A stretch of DNA of 64,000 nt, from the NCBI GenBank assembly GCA_038025085.1, contig CM076144.1, forward strand, positions 36,738,501-36,802,500, written 5' to 3'. The notes under the pieces are model-generated. The model was not told the DNA's origin and did not search any database. It saw only the letters and a program-made list of their open reading frames with translations. This DNA is from Tetragonia tetragonoides (taxonomy: Eukaryota; Streptophyta; Magnoliopsida; Caryophyllales; Aizoaceae). This document shows, piece by piece, positions 1 through 12,121 of the stretch (within the stretch, counting starts at the first letter, position 1; each line of letters opens with the position of its first letter). Position numbers and translations under genes: made by a program.

Positions 1-438
1 GCTCAGACCATCCAACAAAGTCCTACGAAATATCAAACAGGACCAAAAATAACATCAGACTCCTAGATGGATAGTCTTCACTCTCCAAGCTTTCAGTTTT
101 ATGTGATCCAAATACAACAGGGAAAACACAGAGCTGCCAGTCTTTTACAACTTCAACTCATTTCCCCAGTGAAATTCAGCCTCTACAGATTTCCAACAAT
201 CAAACAGTACACTCAACTATGTAAGATAAATCCCCCCATCCAAAACCAAGTAAAAAACTTGTCAGAGTTCAACTCTTACATGAAAATCAAAGACAAACAC
301 AATATAATATCAATCCCAAAATTCATTACTTTTGAAGCGTCAATCAAGTAACAAACACACAAAATGAAAACTACCCAGATCTCAAATCTATCATAAACCT
401 CCATAACAAACAAAACCCACTTCATAAACTCACTCATC

Positions 439-469
<31 letters not shown>

Positions 470-581
470 CATCAAACCCCAAACCCAATCTAGAACAAAA
501 ACAAATCACCTGCCATAAACTTCATAGAAAATAAAAAAAATTCAAGAAGCATAAAAAATAAAAATAAAAAAATTTAATTAC
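1..581 (-). other. Intron 1 of the proline-rich protein gene (partial)
   Basis: AT-rich sequence downstream of the exon-1 donor on the minus strand. It contains a 7-bp tandem repeat (unit close to TCATTCA, about six copies) at 430-473. No coding exon was recognised. The acceptor is not identified and may lie outside the window. Confidence 0.5.
430..473. repeat. Heptanucleotide microsatellite (TCATTCA)n
   Basis: About six tandem copies of a 7-bp unit alternating CATCATT and CATTCAT registers; visible by eye. Confidence 0.9.
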
Positions 582-698
582 CTGAACTGCAGGGGGTGGG
601 ACCCGGGATTCAGCTGAAGCGATCGCAGTAGCAGCAGCGTTTATGGTATCCATAGCGCTGTTTACATTTCTCATCTCCCCATTTCTTCCCCTGCTCAT
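582..698 (-). CDS. First coding exon of a proline-rich (At5g52430-like) protein, partial gene
   Basis: The minus strand encodes a 39-residue exon starting MSRGRNGEMRNVNSAMDT and ending ESRVPPPAVQ at a GT donor (GTAATTAA, 581 downward). The pattern MR.VN...DTINAAATAI.SAESR followed by a VQ splice point matches, from memory, the N-terminus of the plant 'hydroxyproline-rich glycoprotein family' proteins related to At5g52430, At4g25620 and At1g76660; their function is poorly known. The rest of the gene lies to the left of the window or inside 1-581, where I see no further exon. A second in-frame Met (the M before RNVN) could be the true start. The CT-rich stretch at 699-1000 (GA-rich on the coding strand) is the probable 5' UTR. 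The family call rests on one exon. Confidence 0.7.
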
Positions 699-1000
699 CT
701 CTCTAAAATCTAAATCTTTCTCTCTCCTAAAAATCACATAAACACCCAAATTCCAATACCCCTCTAAAATATAAATATTTCTAAAACAATAACAATCTGC
801 AACCCAAGAACAAAACTTGGATGCAGAAGTAACAAAGAAAAAAATATACAAGTCTTGGATTGATTGATTTGACTTAAGAAGAAAGGGAAAACCTCAAAAA
901 GAGAAATTTATCAGTATCAAAAAAAAAAAAAAGAAAAGAAAAAAAAAACCCCAAATCTTTATTTCCTCTCTCTTTCTCTCTAGCTCCCTCTGTCTCTCTC

Positions 1001-2476
1001 TTAAATGGCTTTTGGGGTCAAACACGGCAATGACTTGATTATAAGAAAATCCTGAGTACAAAAGGTTCTAAAACCCAATTAAACGTATGATTTTGATATT
1101 TAATCATAATCAAATGTGTACGAACATTGGTTTTATGGCTTTTCACTGGTTTGCCCTTTATAGTTGGTTTAATTTTCGGATGTGTCATTTGAGCATAGCC
1201 AGCCAGCAAGTAACTTGTGAAGGGTTTTAATGTGTCACAAGACTCACAACTCACAAGTGAAGAATGTTCACTCACTTGCACGTTTTATTACTTTGCCGCA
1301 ATGCCGTTGGGTTTTCACATTATTAGATTCACATGATAGGGGTGAGGTTTTATTCCAAGGGATATATTTTAGATTAGACTCTTTATAAGTGTAAAATTAG
1401 TTGTAACAGATTTCAAGTTATAGTTTTGTTGTAGGTTTAATTATAACGTCAATTAATTTAAATTTCAACGGATTCTTAGAATTCACCAATTTCATGTACT
1501 TACCATTTTTACTTAGTTCAATTGCCAAAATTTAGGGAATGGTTACAACTCACATAAAGATTTATTCCATATTATATTACGATATTCAATAATGACCCTT
1601 GTTTTATTAAAAAGTCACTCTGTCTCACCAAAAGTTATGGAAATATTTTCTTATATAAGTATTTGTGTTTAACGTTAGAGATATTGAAATAAAATTTCAA
1701 ATGTGATAATTGTTACGCCTAAAATAATATCACACACAAAACTCACTCAAGAAAAACAGAATAGACAATAATCATTTTGATCTATGCGAATATAGTTCGT
1801 AGGTGAAACAAATATCGCATTCAAGTTCATAATTGTGAAACAAATTTTATACTATTATTCATGTATATAGAATCTCGATACTTTCATGTTTATATCTTAT
1901 TGTGATAGTTTGTTGAATAAGTGCACATCATCAACCGTTACCTACTTTATGCTGAATCAATTACGAGAATTCTATGTAGTATTATTTGTTAGCATCTCTT
2001 CTAGATTGAAATGAGTCAAACAACTCAAACAAATAATGAACAAGTTGCATGATACTTAACTTGCTTTAGATTCTCAAACTAAGGACAATCGTTGAATAAT
2101 TTTCATTTCCTTGGTCGTAATTAGCCTAAACTAGAAGGGTGAACAAGTCAAATTATGAGAGGACCCACAAGGAATTATCCCAAAAGCTTTATTTAGTGGG
2201 TAGTTTAGTACTAGTACTAGCCCACTTTATATTATTAGTGAGTAGCTAATTAGTGATTGTTTTACCGAGGAAAAAAAAAAAGAGCTCCTTGCTTTTGTCA
2301 CTTGTGTGCACGTGTGGCTCCCCATCCACTTCTCGATGGCTTTTGGGAGATGGGCTTTTGTGGGTCCCCCTAAAAAAATTTGGGTTCTTTCTTCACACAC
2401 TCAAACACAAACACAAACACAAACACACACACACACGTCGAACTTGCATGGTTGGTTCATCTACTTTTCGGTATGC

Positions 2477-2516
<40 letters not shown>

Positions 2517-2811
2517 CCTTTCTTTAAACCTTTTTCTTAAGATGTCATTTTTGGATGATTGTTATTGTTCGCTTTTCGTTGTTACTATTTGATTTTTACG
2601 CTATTAAGTCGAAAAGGATTAACGTTGTGCGTGGGGAAAGAAAGATTTTGGATTAGTACATAAAAGATCCCAATCTTGTGGGTCCATGTGGAGTGCTACT
2701 TAACCTTTGCTAACTCGCTAAGTACTACTCCCTATAAAATAAACTATAGGGGTGGTTCTTTTCCACCGGAGTGAAGTGGATACCACTAAAATTTAAGTAA
2801 ATTGAATAGTA
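1001..2811. other. Intergenic AT-rich spacer with simple repeats
   Basis: No credible gene. It holds a CA-rich repeat at 2400-2436 (CACAAA units then CA) and a (CT)n run at about 2478-2512. Short open frames across these repeats are products of the repeats themselves. The left part (1001-1300) is the probable promoter side of the proline-rich protein gene. Confidence 0.6.
2478..2512. repeat. (CT)n microsatellite
   Basis: Uninterrupted CT dinucleotides, roughly 17 copies. Confidence 0.95.
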
Positions 2812-3027
2812 CTTCTTTCATTACGGATAAATATATACATTATTTTTGCGCTAGTTTAAGGTAAAAAAACAATAGGGTTTAGTTTTCCAACATTAACCTT
2901 ACTTTTTAGAAAATAAAAGGAGATGGGGTCAATTAGTGGGTGTAATGATATGTTGATATAATGGTAAAAAGTTATTGAAACTTTAAAACCACTTGCTTTA
3001 TAAACAATGTATACATTTATATGAAAC

Positions 3028-3061
<34 letters not shown>

Positions 3062-3102
3062 AAGAAACCAACAATGTATACATTTATTTGAAATGGAGGG
3101 AG
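2812..3102. mobile_element. Stowaway-like (Tc1/mariner) MITE
   Basis: The ends form imperfect terminal inverted repeats: CTTCTTTCATTACGG at the left, and the reverse complement of the right end reads CTCCCTCCATTTCAA. The inverted match continues inwards (ATAAATATATAC against ATAAATGTATAC). The element is flanked by TA dinucleotides (2810-2811 and 3103-3104), the Stowaway target-site duplication. It contains a separate poly(A) insertion at about 3027-3069. Confidence 0.65.
3027..3069 (+). mobile_element. Poly(A)-only insertion with a 24-bp duplication of its target
   Basis: A run of about 30 A followed by GAAAGAAACC is bounded by two near-identical 24-bp copies of the host MITE sequence (3003-3026 and 3070-3093, one mismatch, containing CAATGTATACATTTAT). 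A duplicated target around a bare A tract is what extreme 5' truncation of a LINE or SINE copy would leave. A tandem duplication with later A expansion is the alternative. Confidence 0.5.
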
Positions 3103-3467
3103 TAATATGTAGAAAAAAGTATGTCTCCGAACTAAATTTGACACTATTAAACGAAAGTAAATTAAACGGATTGTGATTGTCATACATTGAGTGTATGGTA
3201 CATCAAATTTTATGTGATGGGGATTACAGTGGGGACCATGGACTCTTGGAAAACAAGGGGTAGTATGGTAATATTAATAAAAAGGAGAGGAGACAGATAG
3301 ACACATGAAATTAAATGTATTATACACTCAATGTATGACACTCATTAATAATGAGTAAGTGGAAAATTTAGCGACAAATGTTTGGCCGCTCCTGAAAATT
3401 CCTTTCTCTATAAAGATTGGTTTAGAAAACCCTTTATTCTTTTCCAACGCCAGCATGTAGCTACTTC

Positions 3468-4031
3468 TATGGGTGAGCATGGCCGGATACTCGCCTAAAA
3501 TACTTGGAGTCGGTACTGGAACTGATACTGGCGGATTCTGAAATCTGAAAATTGGTACTGGAACTGGTATTGGCGAATCTTGAAATCTGGGAACTGGTAC
3601 TGAAACTGGCGGGTACCAGTTCCGAGACCAAGTACCCATTTTCACTTTTTCATAGACTTTTTGGTTCTCTTTTTTCCCCAAAACTTAATATTATTTTATA
3701 CAAGTCTCTTTAATAAATCATCTATTACTAAATTTTACCTAATATCATAATATTATGACCCAAAAACGAAAATACAAAAATAATAATTAATACAACTCAA
3801 TGCCACATCAAAGTATGAAACTCATAAACTGGTTCTTGAAATTGGTCCTGCCGGTATCCGGTGGGTACCTGGTCCCAAAAACTAGTACCCGAAACTGGTA
3901 CTGGTTCCAACCAGTTCCGAAATTCTAGAACCAGAACTGGTCCCGATGGGACTAGTTCCAAATCTAGACCCGCCGGGTCCTGACCGGTTCCGAATTCAGA
4001 ACTAGGTACTTGGTCCCATTGCTCACCCCTA
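3468..4031. mobile_element. Non-autonomous hAT element with internal GGTACTGG-type repeats
   Basis: Termini TATGGGTGAGCA (3468-3479) and TGCTCACCCCTA (4020-4031) are inverted repeats matching at 11 of 12 positions. An 8-bp duplication GCTACTTC flanks them exactly (3460-3467 and 4032-4039); the flank match is longer if the outer TAT is included. The interior is many degenerate copies of GGTACTGGAACTGG in both orientations. No transposase is encoded. The 8-bp TSD plus short TIRs indicate the hAT superfamily. Confidence 0.8.
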
Positions 4032-4042
4032 GCTACTTCTAT

Positions 4043-4989
4043 GAGTAGTCAAAACACATTGCTTCAAATTCCATATAAAATGTGTTTTTAACAAAATCAA
4101 ATTAAACTAAACTGAGTTGATCCACTTATGTCAAGTCAAGCTAAAACTTACCCCCCTTTTTTTCAATGTCCTTTGTACTCCACTGAAACTAACTCAATCT
4201 AAATAGTACTCTCTTTGTCTTGAAAAAAAGAAACGAGATAATTTTGTAAATAATTGAAAATTAGTCAACCCCATCCCACGAAATGAATAAGAAAAACAAA
4301 TAACCTCCTTAGAAAAAATTATAACTTGTGTAGGAAATTAGGAGTACAATATTCTCCTTAAACCAACCTTTATTATTTTTTTTTATTTTTAATATTCTTT
4401 GTAGGGAATATTAGTATATCACAAAAATTTTTAGGAGACGATATTTCCGCAATTTTTTTGTAAGACATGCTATTAGTATATTACGAGTAATTTGTCAAAA
4501 AAAGATAAAAAAAAATAAAAAAAATAAACGAGTACTACAAAGCTGGTGAACTGTGAAGTGTAAAGTCAACGGCTACTTACACGAGGTGACGAGACAATCC
4601 ATGATACAGCAAATCAGAAATGCGGCTGCGCCGCTCATCATGCATTCATGCTCCTTTTGTAATTTGAACACGCAACATGATTGGTTTTTTTAGATTCATA
4701 CTCTACTACTTCTACTCCTAACTATGACACCAAATACAAAAGCCAATTCAACACAGATTAGTCTAATGGTATTTCTTCTTATGGTGTTCCCTAACCACCA
4801 AAGTTTATATTTCACTAAAGATAATTGGAATTTTCCTTTACTTTTATCCCCATTCTCCCTAATGCCTGGCCATTAGATGCCTTATCCCGAGATGGCTATT
4901 TACACTCATCATTTAATTTATCTAAAGGTATGGGTATGGACTAACAAATTCGGAGTTCAAATTAACGAAAGTAGATAGCATTACTAATT
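4043..4989. other. Intergenic spacer, no gene seen
   Basis: AT-rich sequence with A/T runs. A weak SINE-like stretch near 4755-4980 ('gtctaatggtat' and 'ggagttcaaatt' resemble tRNA box A and B) is not convincing. Confidence 0.5.
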
Positions 4990-5231
4990 TAGACCTGGCA
5001 AACGGATTGAGTCGGGTTTGATTCGGTTCATCAGTAGGTCAGGTCATTAACCGGCCGGGTCAACATCTGGTTGTCATGTCGGGTCTTTAACATGTCAATT
5101 TCGGAACGGGTTACGAGTCAAAAGCAACTATTATCTCAAAAATTTGGGGTTTCGAGTCGGGTTCGGGTCGAATAGTTTTGGGTCGTTTGCAGATATAACG
5201 TTTCCCAATCGGGTTAGATTTTGCCATCTCT
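4990..5231. mobile_element. hAT-like MITE, GGGTCGGGT-rich
   Basis: Left end TAGACCTGGCAAA and right end (reverse complement AGAGATGGCAAA) form imperfect inverted repeats. The flanks TACTAATT (4982-4989) and TACTATGT (5232-5239) match at 6 of 8, consistent with a decayed 8-bp TSD. The interior is rich in GGGTCGGGT and GGTCAAC motifs, with no coding capacity. Confidence 0.55.
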
Positions 5232-5478
5232 TACTATGTATTTCTTTTGGTTAACAGGAACACAAAAACTCGTACAAGATAACAAAACTACAAGAAACAC
5301 AAGACTTTGTGAGATGTTAGGTGGTTAATACTTAATAATATTGTTTCCTAAAGTTCAAATTTAGGTCCCATATTTAAAACAAAAAGGTAAAATTCCCTCG
5401 AAACATCAATTGACAAGATCGATTTTAAGAAAACGTATAATCTCTTAAAAGTCTTGACACATAGTTTATACCCACCCC
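5232..5478. other. Short spacer between MITE and LINE
   Basis: AT-rich and featureless. Confidence 0.4.
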
Positions 5479-5559
5479 GTTTCAAATTTTTTTTTTTTTT
5501 TTTGATATAAGTGTCGCAGTACGACATCAGCTTTCTATTACTTCAGCATCAAAGAGCAA

Positions 5560-8500
5560 AGACTTCATTACAGACTCTGGGAACTCATTTACCCAAAACC
5601 AACACCCTATAACCCACGGAACAACATGAGCTAACTCGTGGGCAACTATATTTCCATCTCTACAAGTGTGACTCCACTCAACACTAGTAAAAGGCGACAT
5701 CAAACTAAGATAATCTTCAACTACTAAATTGAACTAAGGCCTACATGTTTTTCCTTCAAAGCATTAACCAACTGCAAACAATCACTCTCCACAACAATAT
5801 GCCTCCGCTATCGGGATATCCCACTCCTCCTCAAATTGCATAGTAGCACCCACCACTGGAGACCCATCACTCCTGTGGCATATGATTCCTACTCCAGACC
5901 CCGACTCGCCAATACGACCTGCATCCACATTTATTTTAATTTTATCATTCACGGGAGCTTTCCATTTCGCCTTCGTGGGTCTGCTAGCAACCTGTCCATG
6001 TGGTTTGCACATCTCCTGCAGCAACTTTGTGACATATTCATTAACCTCCGTTTGAGTCTGCTCACGTGCCTCAAACAACCGCTTATTTCGGGCACTCCAG
6101 ATTGCCCATGTAAGTGTACAGCACTTCTCAAGCCACCCCTCTTCCGTCCTCTTACACATCTCACCCAACCATTCATAAAAGTTCTGAAAATGTACTGGCA
6201 CCACATCATGAAGCTCAGCCTCGACCCATGTAGCTCTCGCAGCAGGACAATGAAATAAAACATGCTCAATATTTTCCACTTCCAGTGGGCATAAAGGGCA
6301 CACAGCAGGAATTGCTTGAACCCTTTTATTAAGTCCCTCTCTCGTTGGCAAAGCCCTATTACAAGCCCTCCAGATAAAAAGTTTAATTCGTGGTAAGAGT
6401 TGCAATACCCAAATTCTCTTCCAGATTGACAAATCCACAGACGATGGCCCAGCCACATCTGTATCATAACTTCCTTGGAAATGCAGCATTGTAGGCACTT
6501 CTAACAGAATATACACCATTCTTCTCATGACACCAAGTAAGAACATCTCGTGGTCTTCCAAAACTCAGTGGGATAGCCATAATCTTATCTGCTTCGAATG
6601 GTAAAAACATACCCCGAACCATGTCTCCCCGCCAACAGTGAGTATCTCCGTCAATTAGCTCAGCAACTTTTAAGTTTGGGTCGTTATTACCCATGGGCGA
6701 GATAGGCTTCCTCATGCCAGACCCATACAACCAAGCATCTCTCCATACCATAACATTAGTTCCATCCCCTATTCGCCACTTCGCTCCTTTACGAACAATC
6801 CATTTCGACTCCCAAATACCTCGCCAAGTATAACTCGGGTTAGTACCTAGCTGAGAATCCAAAAAACTCCCATGCGGAAATTAACGAGCTTGGAATATTC
6901 TCGCCAACAGACTGTCCCCCTCATGAATAAGCCTCCACGCTTGCTTACCAAGGAGTGCCCAATTAAATAATTTAATATCTCTAAAGCCCAGTCCGCCTCT
7001 CATCTTCGGTCGACACAGTTTGTGCCAGGCTAGCCAGTGAATTTTCTTTTCTCTGTTCTTTTGTCCCCAAAAAAACTAAGGAATCAACGAACGTACCTCA
7101 TTACAAAAGGAAGTTGGTATTTTAAAAACACTCATCGCGTAGGTAGGAATTGATTGGGCCACCGCCTTTATCATGATTTCCCTACCCGCCTTAGACAACA
7201 ACATCCTTTTCCATCCCTGAAGTCGCTTCCATAGCCTCTCCTTGATAGACGAATAAATGACTTTTTTAGACCGCCCTACAATAGTCGGCAGCCCCAAGTA
7301 TCTGTCAAAAACATCTACCTCTGCCACATTCAACGCTTCAGTAATCTCCATCCTACAAGACGGTCTCGTATTTTTGTTGAACCATACATTCGTTTTCTCA
7401 TAGTTCACCTTTTGCCCACTAGCACCCTTATATGTTTCCAACACCTCCAAGACCGCAACAGCATTATTCAAATTTGCCTCAAAGAATAAAATACTGTCAT
7501 CCGCAAAAAATAAGTGGGTTACCTCCGGCGCTGGCTCACAAATCCACACCCCTCGAAGTGCATCCCTTTCCGCCACCAACCGAATAAGCCCAGAAAAAGC
7601 CTCTGCACACAAGATAAAAAGATACGGTGATATAGGATCACCCTGCCTTAACCCTCTCCCAGGAACAAAAGTCTCAGTAGGTTTGCCGTTCACCAAAATT
7701 GAAAACGAAACAGAGCGTACACATTTCATCACTCTGTTCACCCAGTACAAATCAAAACCCATGTGAATCAGCAACTTCTCGAGGAAATTCCATTCTACCC
7801 GATCATAGGCTTTTGCCATATCCAGCTTAAGAGCACAAAAACCTTGTCCCGAGCTTAGCCCTTTCAAGTAATGGAAAAGTTCAAAACCCACCAAAATATC
7901 GTCTGTAATGAGCCGCCCCGGCGTAAATGCACTCTGATTAACAGAAATAATCTGTGGTAAAAATAATTTAAGCCTATTAGCTAGTACCTTAGAGATAAGT
8001 TTGTACATCACATTGCACAAGCTAATAGGCCTAAATTCCGTAATGAGTTGGGGATCCTTCTTCTTCAGGATGAGCATAATAAATGTATGGTTCAATTCAT
8101 TCGGAATGGGCGCACCATTTAAAATATCAAGTACCAGCTTGCACACCCCATTGCCCACGATATGCCAATAATTTTGAAAAAAGAGTGGACACATACCATC
8201 CGATCCCGGAGCCTTTATAGGATGCATTTGTGCGAGAGCATGACTAACCTCCTCTTTTGTATATTCACCCCGAAGCAAATCATTCATATCCTCCGTCACT
8301 CGACCACCTACACCCTGTAGAGCCTCATCTACTCGCAAGGGAGGAGTAGATGTAAATAACTCTGAAAAATAATTACGAGCAATCCTACACACCTCCTCAT
8401 CACCCCCCTTCATCAACCCATCTGCATCTTTCAAAGCTTTGATCGTGTTCTTCTTGCGCCGCTGTGAAGCACGTTGGTGAAAGAACATTGTATTTCGATC

Positions 8501-9559
8501 TCCCGCATCTAGCCAAAGAACCTGAGACCTTTGGCGCCAATAGACCTCCTCATCTCGTACCAACGCCTCAATGTCACAAACCAGTTTTTTCCTAGCTTGT
8601 AGTTGAGCCTCTGACAGCCCACCCTCATTAAGTCTTTTAAGCTTTTTCCTCTTCCTTCGCAGCTCTTTGAACACCTCACCAAAAGTAGACTCCCCCCAAG
8701 CTTTTAATTCATCAGCACAACATTTAATTTTGTCTAGTGCTGAGGGTCCACCCAAATTCCACGCATCTTGTATTACTCCACCACTATTCTCATTTTCTGC
8801 CCATATATGTTCGAACCGAAATAACCTCTCACACCTGCCATCCCTCTGCACTGAGTCATCTAGTATCAATTTAATAGGACAATGGTCTGACCCCTCCCTG
8901 TCTAGATGATGCAGCTTAGCATGAGGGAAAATATCAAGCCAATCCTCTCTAGCAAGAGCTTTATCTAGCCTACTTTGGACGTTGTCTTCCCCACTCCGTC
9001 CATTATCATATGTAAAAATATAACCAGAATATCTCACTTCCCGTAGCTCACATCTATTTACTGCTTCCCTAAAAATTTTCATTTGCCACTCAGCCCTGTC
9101 ACACCTCCCCGCAGCCTCATTACTATACAAAACCTCGTTAAAATCTCCCATGCACAACCACGGAGCTTGAGAAGAGCCAGCCAAAATACCCAACTGCGTC
9201 CAGGACAGATGGCGATTGGTTACTTCTGGCCACCCGTAAAATCCTGTTAATCTCCAAGACACCTCCCCTAACCTCTTTTCCACCATCACATCAATGTAAT
9301 GGACGATCATAGAAATTAATTGTACTACCATAGCTCCTCTCCTCCAGAACATAGCTAGTCCCCCTGAACGTCCTACACTATCCACACACACCCCATCAAA
9401 ATCCTTCAACTTCTCTTGAATAGGTTTCATCTCACGTCCACTCAATTTTGTCTCAGATAGAAATATAATGGACGGGGCCTCCCTCCGTGTAAGGTCACGG
9501 AGTAATGTAACTGCCCGGGAATTACCCAGCCCCCGACAGTTAAGGCTCAGGATACTCAT
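5560..9559 (-). pseudogene. LINE ORF2 (endonuclease, reverse transcriptase, RNase H), broken
   Basis: It starts at ATG 9559 (MSILSLNCRGLGN). An APE-type endonuclease comes first (LNCRGLGN, SETK, GDFNE and SDHCP motifs), then a non-LTR RT with KLDMAKAYDRVEW, GLRQGDPISPYLF and the catalytic FFADD. An in-frame TAG at 7076-7078 interrupts the RT thumb region, but the same frame resumes (FFWGQKNREKKIHW) through a second stop (TAA, about 6879) to 6464. A frameshift then leads to the zinc-binding region (CPLCPLEVENIEHVLFHC) and the RNase H start (INVDAG). After another frameshift near 5785 the RNase H second half (HELAHVVPW) runs to about 5560. Domain order and length fit a complete plant L1 ORF2. 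Confidence 0.9.
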
Positions 9560-11048
9560 TGCGTTTGGCGGGCCCGATCCTCGCCGGACTCCACCGTACT
9601 CGCCAGTACAAAAGCAGACGTAACCAAAGCCTTTTTCAAGACCAAACCCTCTCCTTCATCAACAAGCATAGCTTCCCCAACATCCTCCCTATCTCTCTTA
9701 ACATTTTTGTTCCCCACCTCTAAAGATACCCCCACCGTCCCTCCATCCCCATTGAAGTGCTCCCAAGCTTGACGCTTCCACTTCCTCGACTTCCCTTTCT
9801 TTTCCCCCGACACACCCATAGCAAAAGTACTACCTCCTGGGACCTCCAACCTCTTGTCGTTCTCCTGAATAACAGTTGCACTCCTCACATGGCTCACGCC
9901 CCCTGAAGACAAGTTTCCCATATCCGCTCTAGAACCTGATGTGAAGCTTCCTTCATCCCCTGTCTGCCCCTCTCCCTCCACCACCCTCTTCTCACTCAAC
10001 CCGTGTTTCCCCGTGTTTCCCTGCGCATGATTCACCTCCTGATTCTCGTTGTTAAGCCCAACATGAGTAACAGCTTGCACCAAAAGATCCACTGCTTCCC
10101 CATGAACAGGTTCAACCACCAATCCCACCTCCGTAGCCGCAACTTTTCCTTTGACATGTCCATTAGTCACACTAGTAACAAGAATATTACTCCCCATAAT
10201 CACACCACTAGGGGAAGAAGTTTTCTTACCAGCCTGCAACTCATCTTGCTTCGTAGTGAACGTGAGTGATTTCCTTGAACTCTGCAACTGATGCACCTCT
10301 TCCCTTAGTTTAAAGCGCCCTTTGCGAGGCGACGCCTTTAGCCAAGGGCCCCACCGACGCTCCCCTTCATGCTCATCTTCTGGAACAAAACTGCAGTCTC
10401 TCTCCATATGACCCATCCTCCCACATACATAGCAAGTTATAGGAAGGCGTTCATATTTCAGTTCCACCATTGTAGGTTCACCGGCTTTATCTCGTATCCT
10501 TTGGACCCGCCGCAAGGGTTTAGTGACATCCAAAAGAATCTTAACTCTCATGGATCTATCCCACCCTATCTCATCCTGCTCAACCTCCAACACCTTCCCT
10601 ATCCTCCCAGCCACAGCTCTCGCATCCTCCTCCGTCATACTATCAAGCGGCATATTGTAAATTCGCAACCAGTAAGGCGAGTGATTTAACTCTATCAACA
10701 AAGGTTGTTCGCTACCCTTAGTTTCCTTAAGAACAATGAGATTTTGATCAAAAGTCCAAGGGCATCCATCTAAAACCTTCTCCTTATCCCTCCAGTGATA
10801 AAATTGAATGACAAATAAATTACTTTCGATAGCCCTAATGATCGCCTTTTGCGATAGCGACCACACTTGGTTCATAGTCTTTTTGAAAGCTTCAAAATTA
10901 TAAGGACGATCTGTAAGTATACGGCCAACCAGCGTAAGAGCAATTCGCTCGTCCGTGTGGCTCCGCCAACCACCGTTAGGTCAACAATTTCATCCTCCTC
11001 CTCAGTGATGGAGTGAGATGACAGATTAGGTAAGCTACTGTCGGCCAT
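9556..11048 (-). pseudogene. LINE ORF1 (nucleic-acid-binding protein, CCHC zinc knuckle)
   Basis: The first ATG at 11048 (MADSSLPNLSS) is followed by an acidic stretch, then a frameshift near 10950 moves into the frame that is open from 10875 to 9556. The second part has a DUF4283-like region (about LFVIQFYHWRDKEKVLDG) and a zinc knuckle C-Y-V-C-x4-H-x4-C (CYVCGRMGHMERDC), followed by a low-complexity polar tail. This is the standard plant LINE ORF1 arrangement; the protein would coat the element RNA. The TGA stop overlaps the ORF2 ATG (ATGA), suggesting termination-reinitiation in the ancestor. Confidence 0.85.
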
Positions 11049-11150
11049 AGCCGAAAAACCCCTGCCGTCGGGACAAAACTTGACTTTCTCAAGGAAACCC
11101 TCACACTCACGCTAGGGCACGGGAGAGAGACTCGGCTTTAGGTTTCAAAT

Positions 11151-12121
11151 CTCGTCTCAAAATTTATTGATAATGTTCTTCAGGAATTAATTGATAAAGT
11201 ATATATCAGTCAAGTCTACGAACATTACTACAGTATACCAATTACTAAGTCAAATAAAGAATATTAGTAAGTCAAGAGCAATTGCTTTACAAGAAAAAGA
11301 AGATAAAACTACTACAAATAGGAATGAGTGGACTATGACGAGGAATTAATGTATTATTTCTAATTTGATTTAATATACCCGATTTTTCAGTTAGGTCAAC
11401 AGGTGGTTGAACGTAAGCACGCAGCATGCTTAATGAATTAATTATAATAATGTAAACCTAATCAAATTATTTCCAAAAATAAAACATAGTTTAAGAAAAT
11501 TCCAGAAAGCTGTACGGTACGCAACAATTTAATAACTTGTGAATAATCCATAACAGTTAAAATGTCATGAAACTAGTAGCCGTTATCTCTACTTCTCATT
11601 TTTCAGATGAGTAAAAGATTTCATGAAGCATTACACGTGGGACATGAGATTAACTAAAGCATCCAAAGTTTTTAGCATTGCACAAAAACTCGTATAAGGC
11701 GCCCTTAAGGTGAGGCGCCTCATACAAGCATGATCTCATGATAATGTCATGCTTGGTTATAAAACTAGCCTCAACTTCGGTCGCCTCATAAGATTTATTG
11801 CTTTTTTTTTTTTTGGTAGGATGCAAGTATAACATTAACATATACTGAAGCCTGGAAGTAAAACTACCAAAGCCAAACATGTCTCAAATTTTTAACCTGC
11901 AGGCTAGTAGCCTAGTACCATATAGGGCCTCGCTATAGCAAGAATAGTCTCACTTCACTCACCAGGAAAACCTATGGTGGGCAAATAATTATTTGCGAAT
12001 TACAAGCTCATTGCCCACGCTTATCATTCTTTCGAATCGCCACAATAAAAGCAGGCAGATTAAAGCTAACATTTCATGCCAATTTTGAGATAAGAGATCA
12101 AAGTACTGTTTAGAGAACAGT
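11151..12121. other. Spacer and 3' UTR of the aminopeptidase gene
   Basis: The right part (about 11900-12121) is probably the 3' UTR of the minus-strand aminopeptidase gene. A GC-rich palindromic patch at 11698-11727 contains the perfect palindrome TGAGGCGCCTCA and resembles an inverted copy at about 28462-28494. No other gene was seen. Confidence 0.5.

Larger units (their letters stand above)
5488..11141 (-). mobile_element. Near-full-length L1-type plant LINE, degenerate
   Basis: A 5.65-kb element on the minus strand: 5' UTR, ORF1, ORF2, a 3' end reading ...CACTTATATC, then a poly(A) tail (T run at 5488-5503 on the plus strand). The 9-bp sequence GTTTCAAAT occurs directly outside both ends (5479-5487 and 11142-11150), a plausible TSD. 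ORF1 and ORF2 overlap by ATGA. Coding is broken by at least one frameshift in ORF1 (about 10950), two in-frame stops in ORF2 (7076 and about 6879), a frameshift at about 6470-6485 and another near 5785. It is therefore inactive but only moderately old. The ORF2 C-terminus extends into an RNase H domain, as in plant L1 lineages. Confidence 0.9.

Noticed and set aside
430..473. Short regular repeats considered as a CRISPR-like array
   Set aside because: A 7-bp microsatellite without spacers, in a plant nuclear sequence.
2253..2592. Three overlapping plus-strand frames with His-Thr and Ser-Leu repeats
   Set aside because: Products of CA and CT simple repeats; no domain and no splice context.
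4755..4980. Possible SINE with tRNA-like boxes
   Set aside because: Boxes too diverged, no tail and no TSD.
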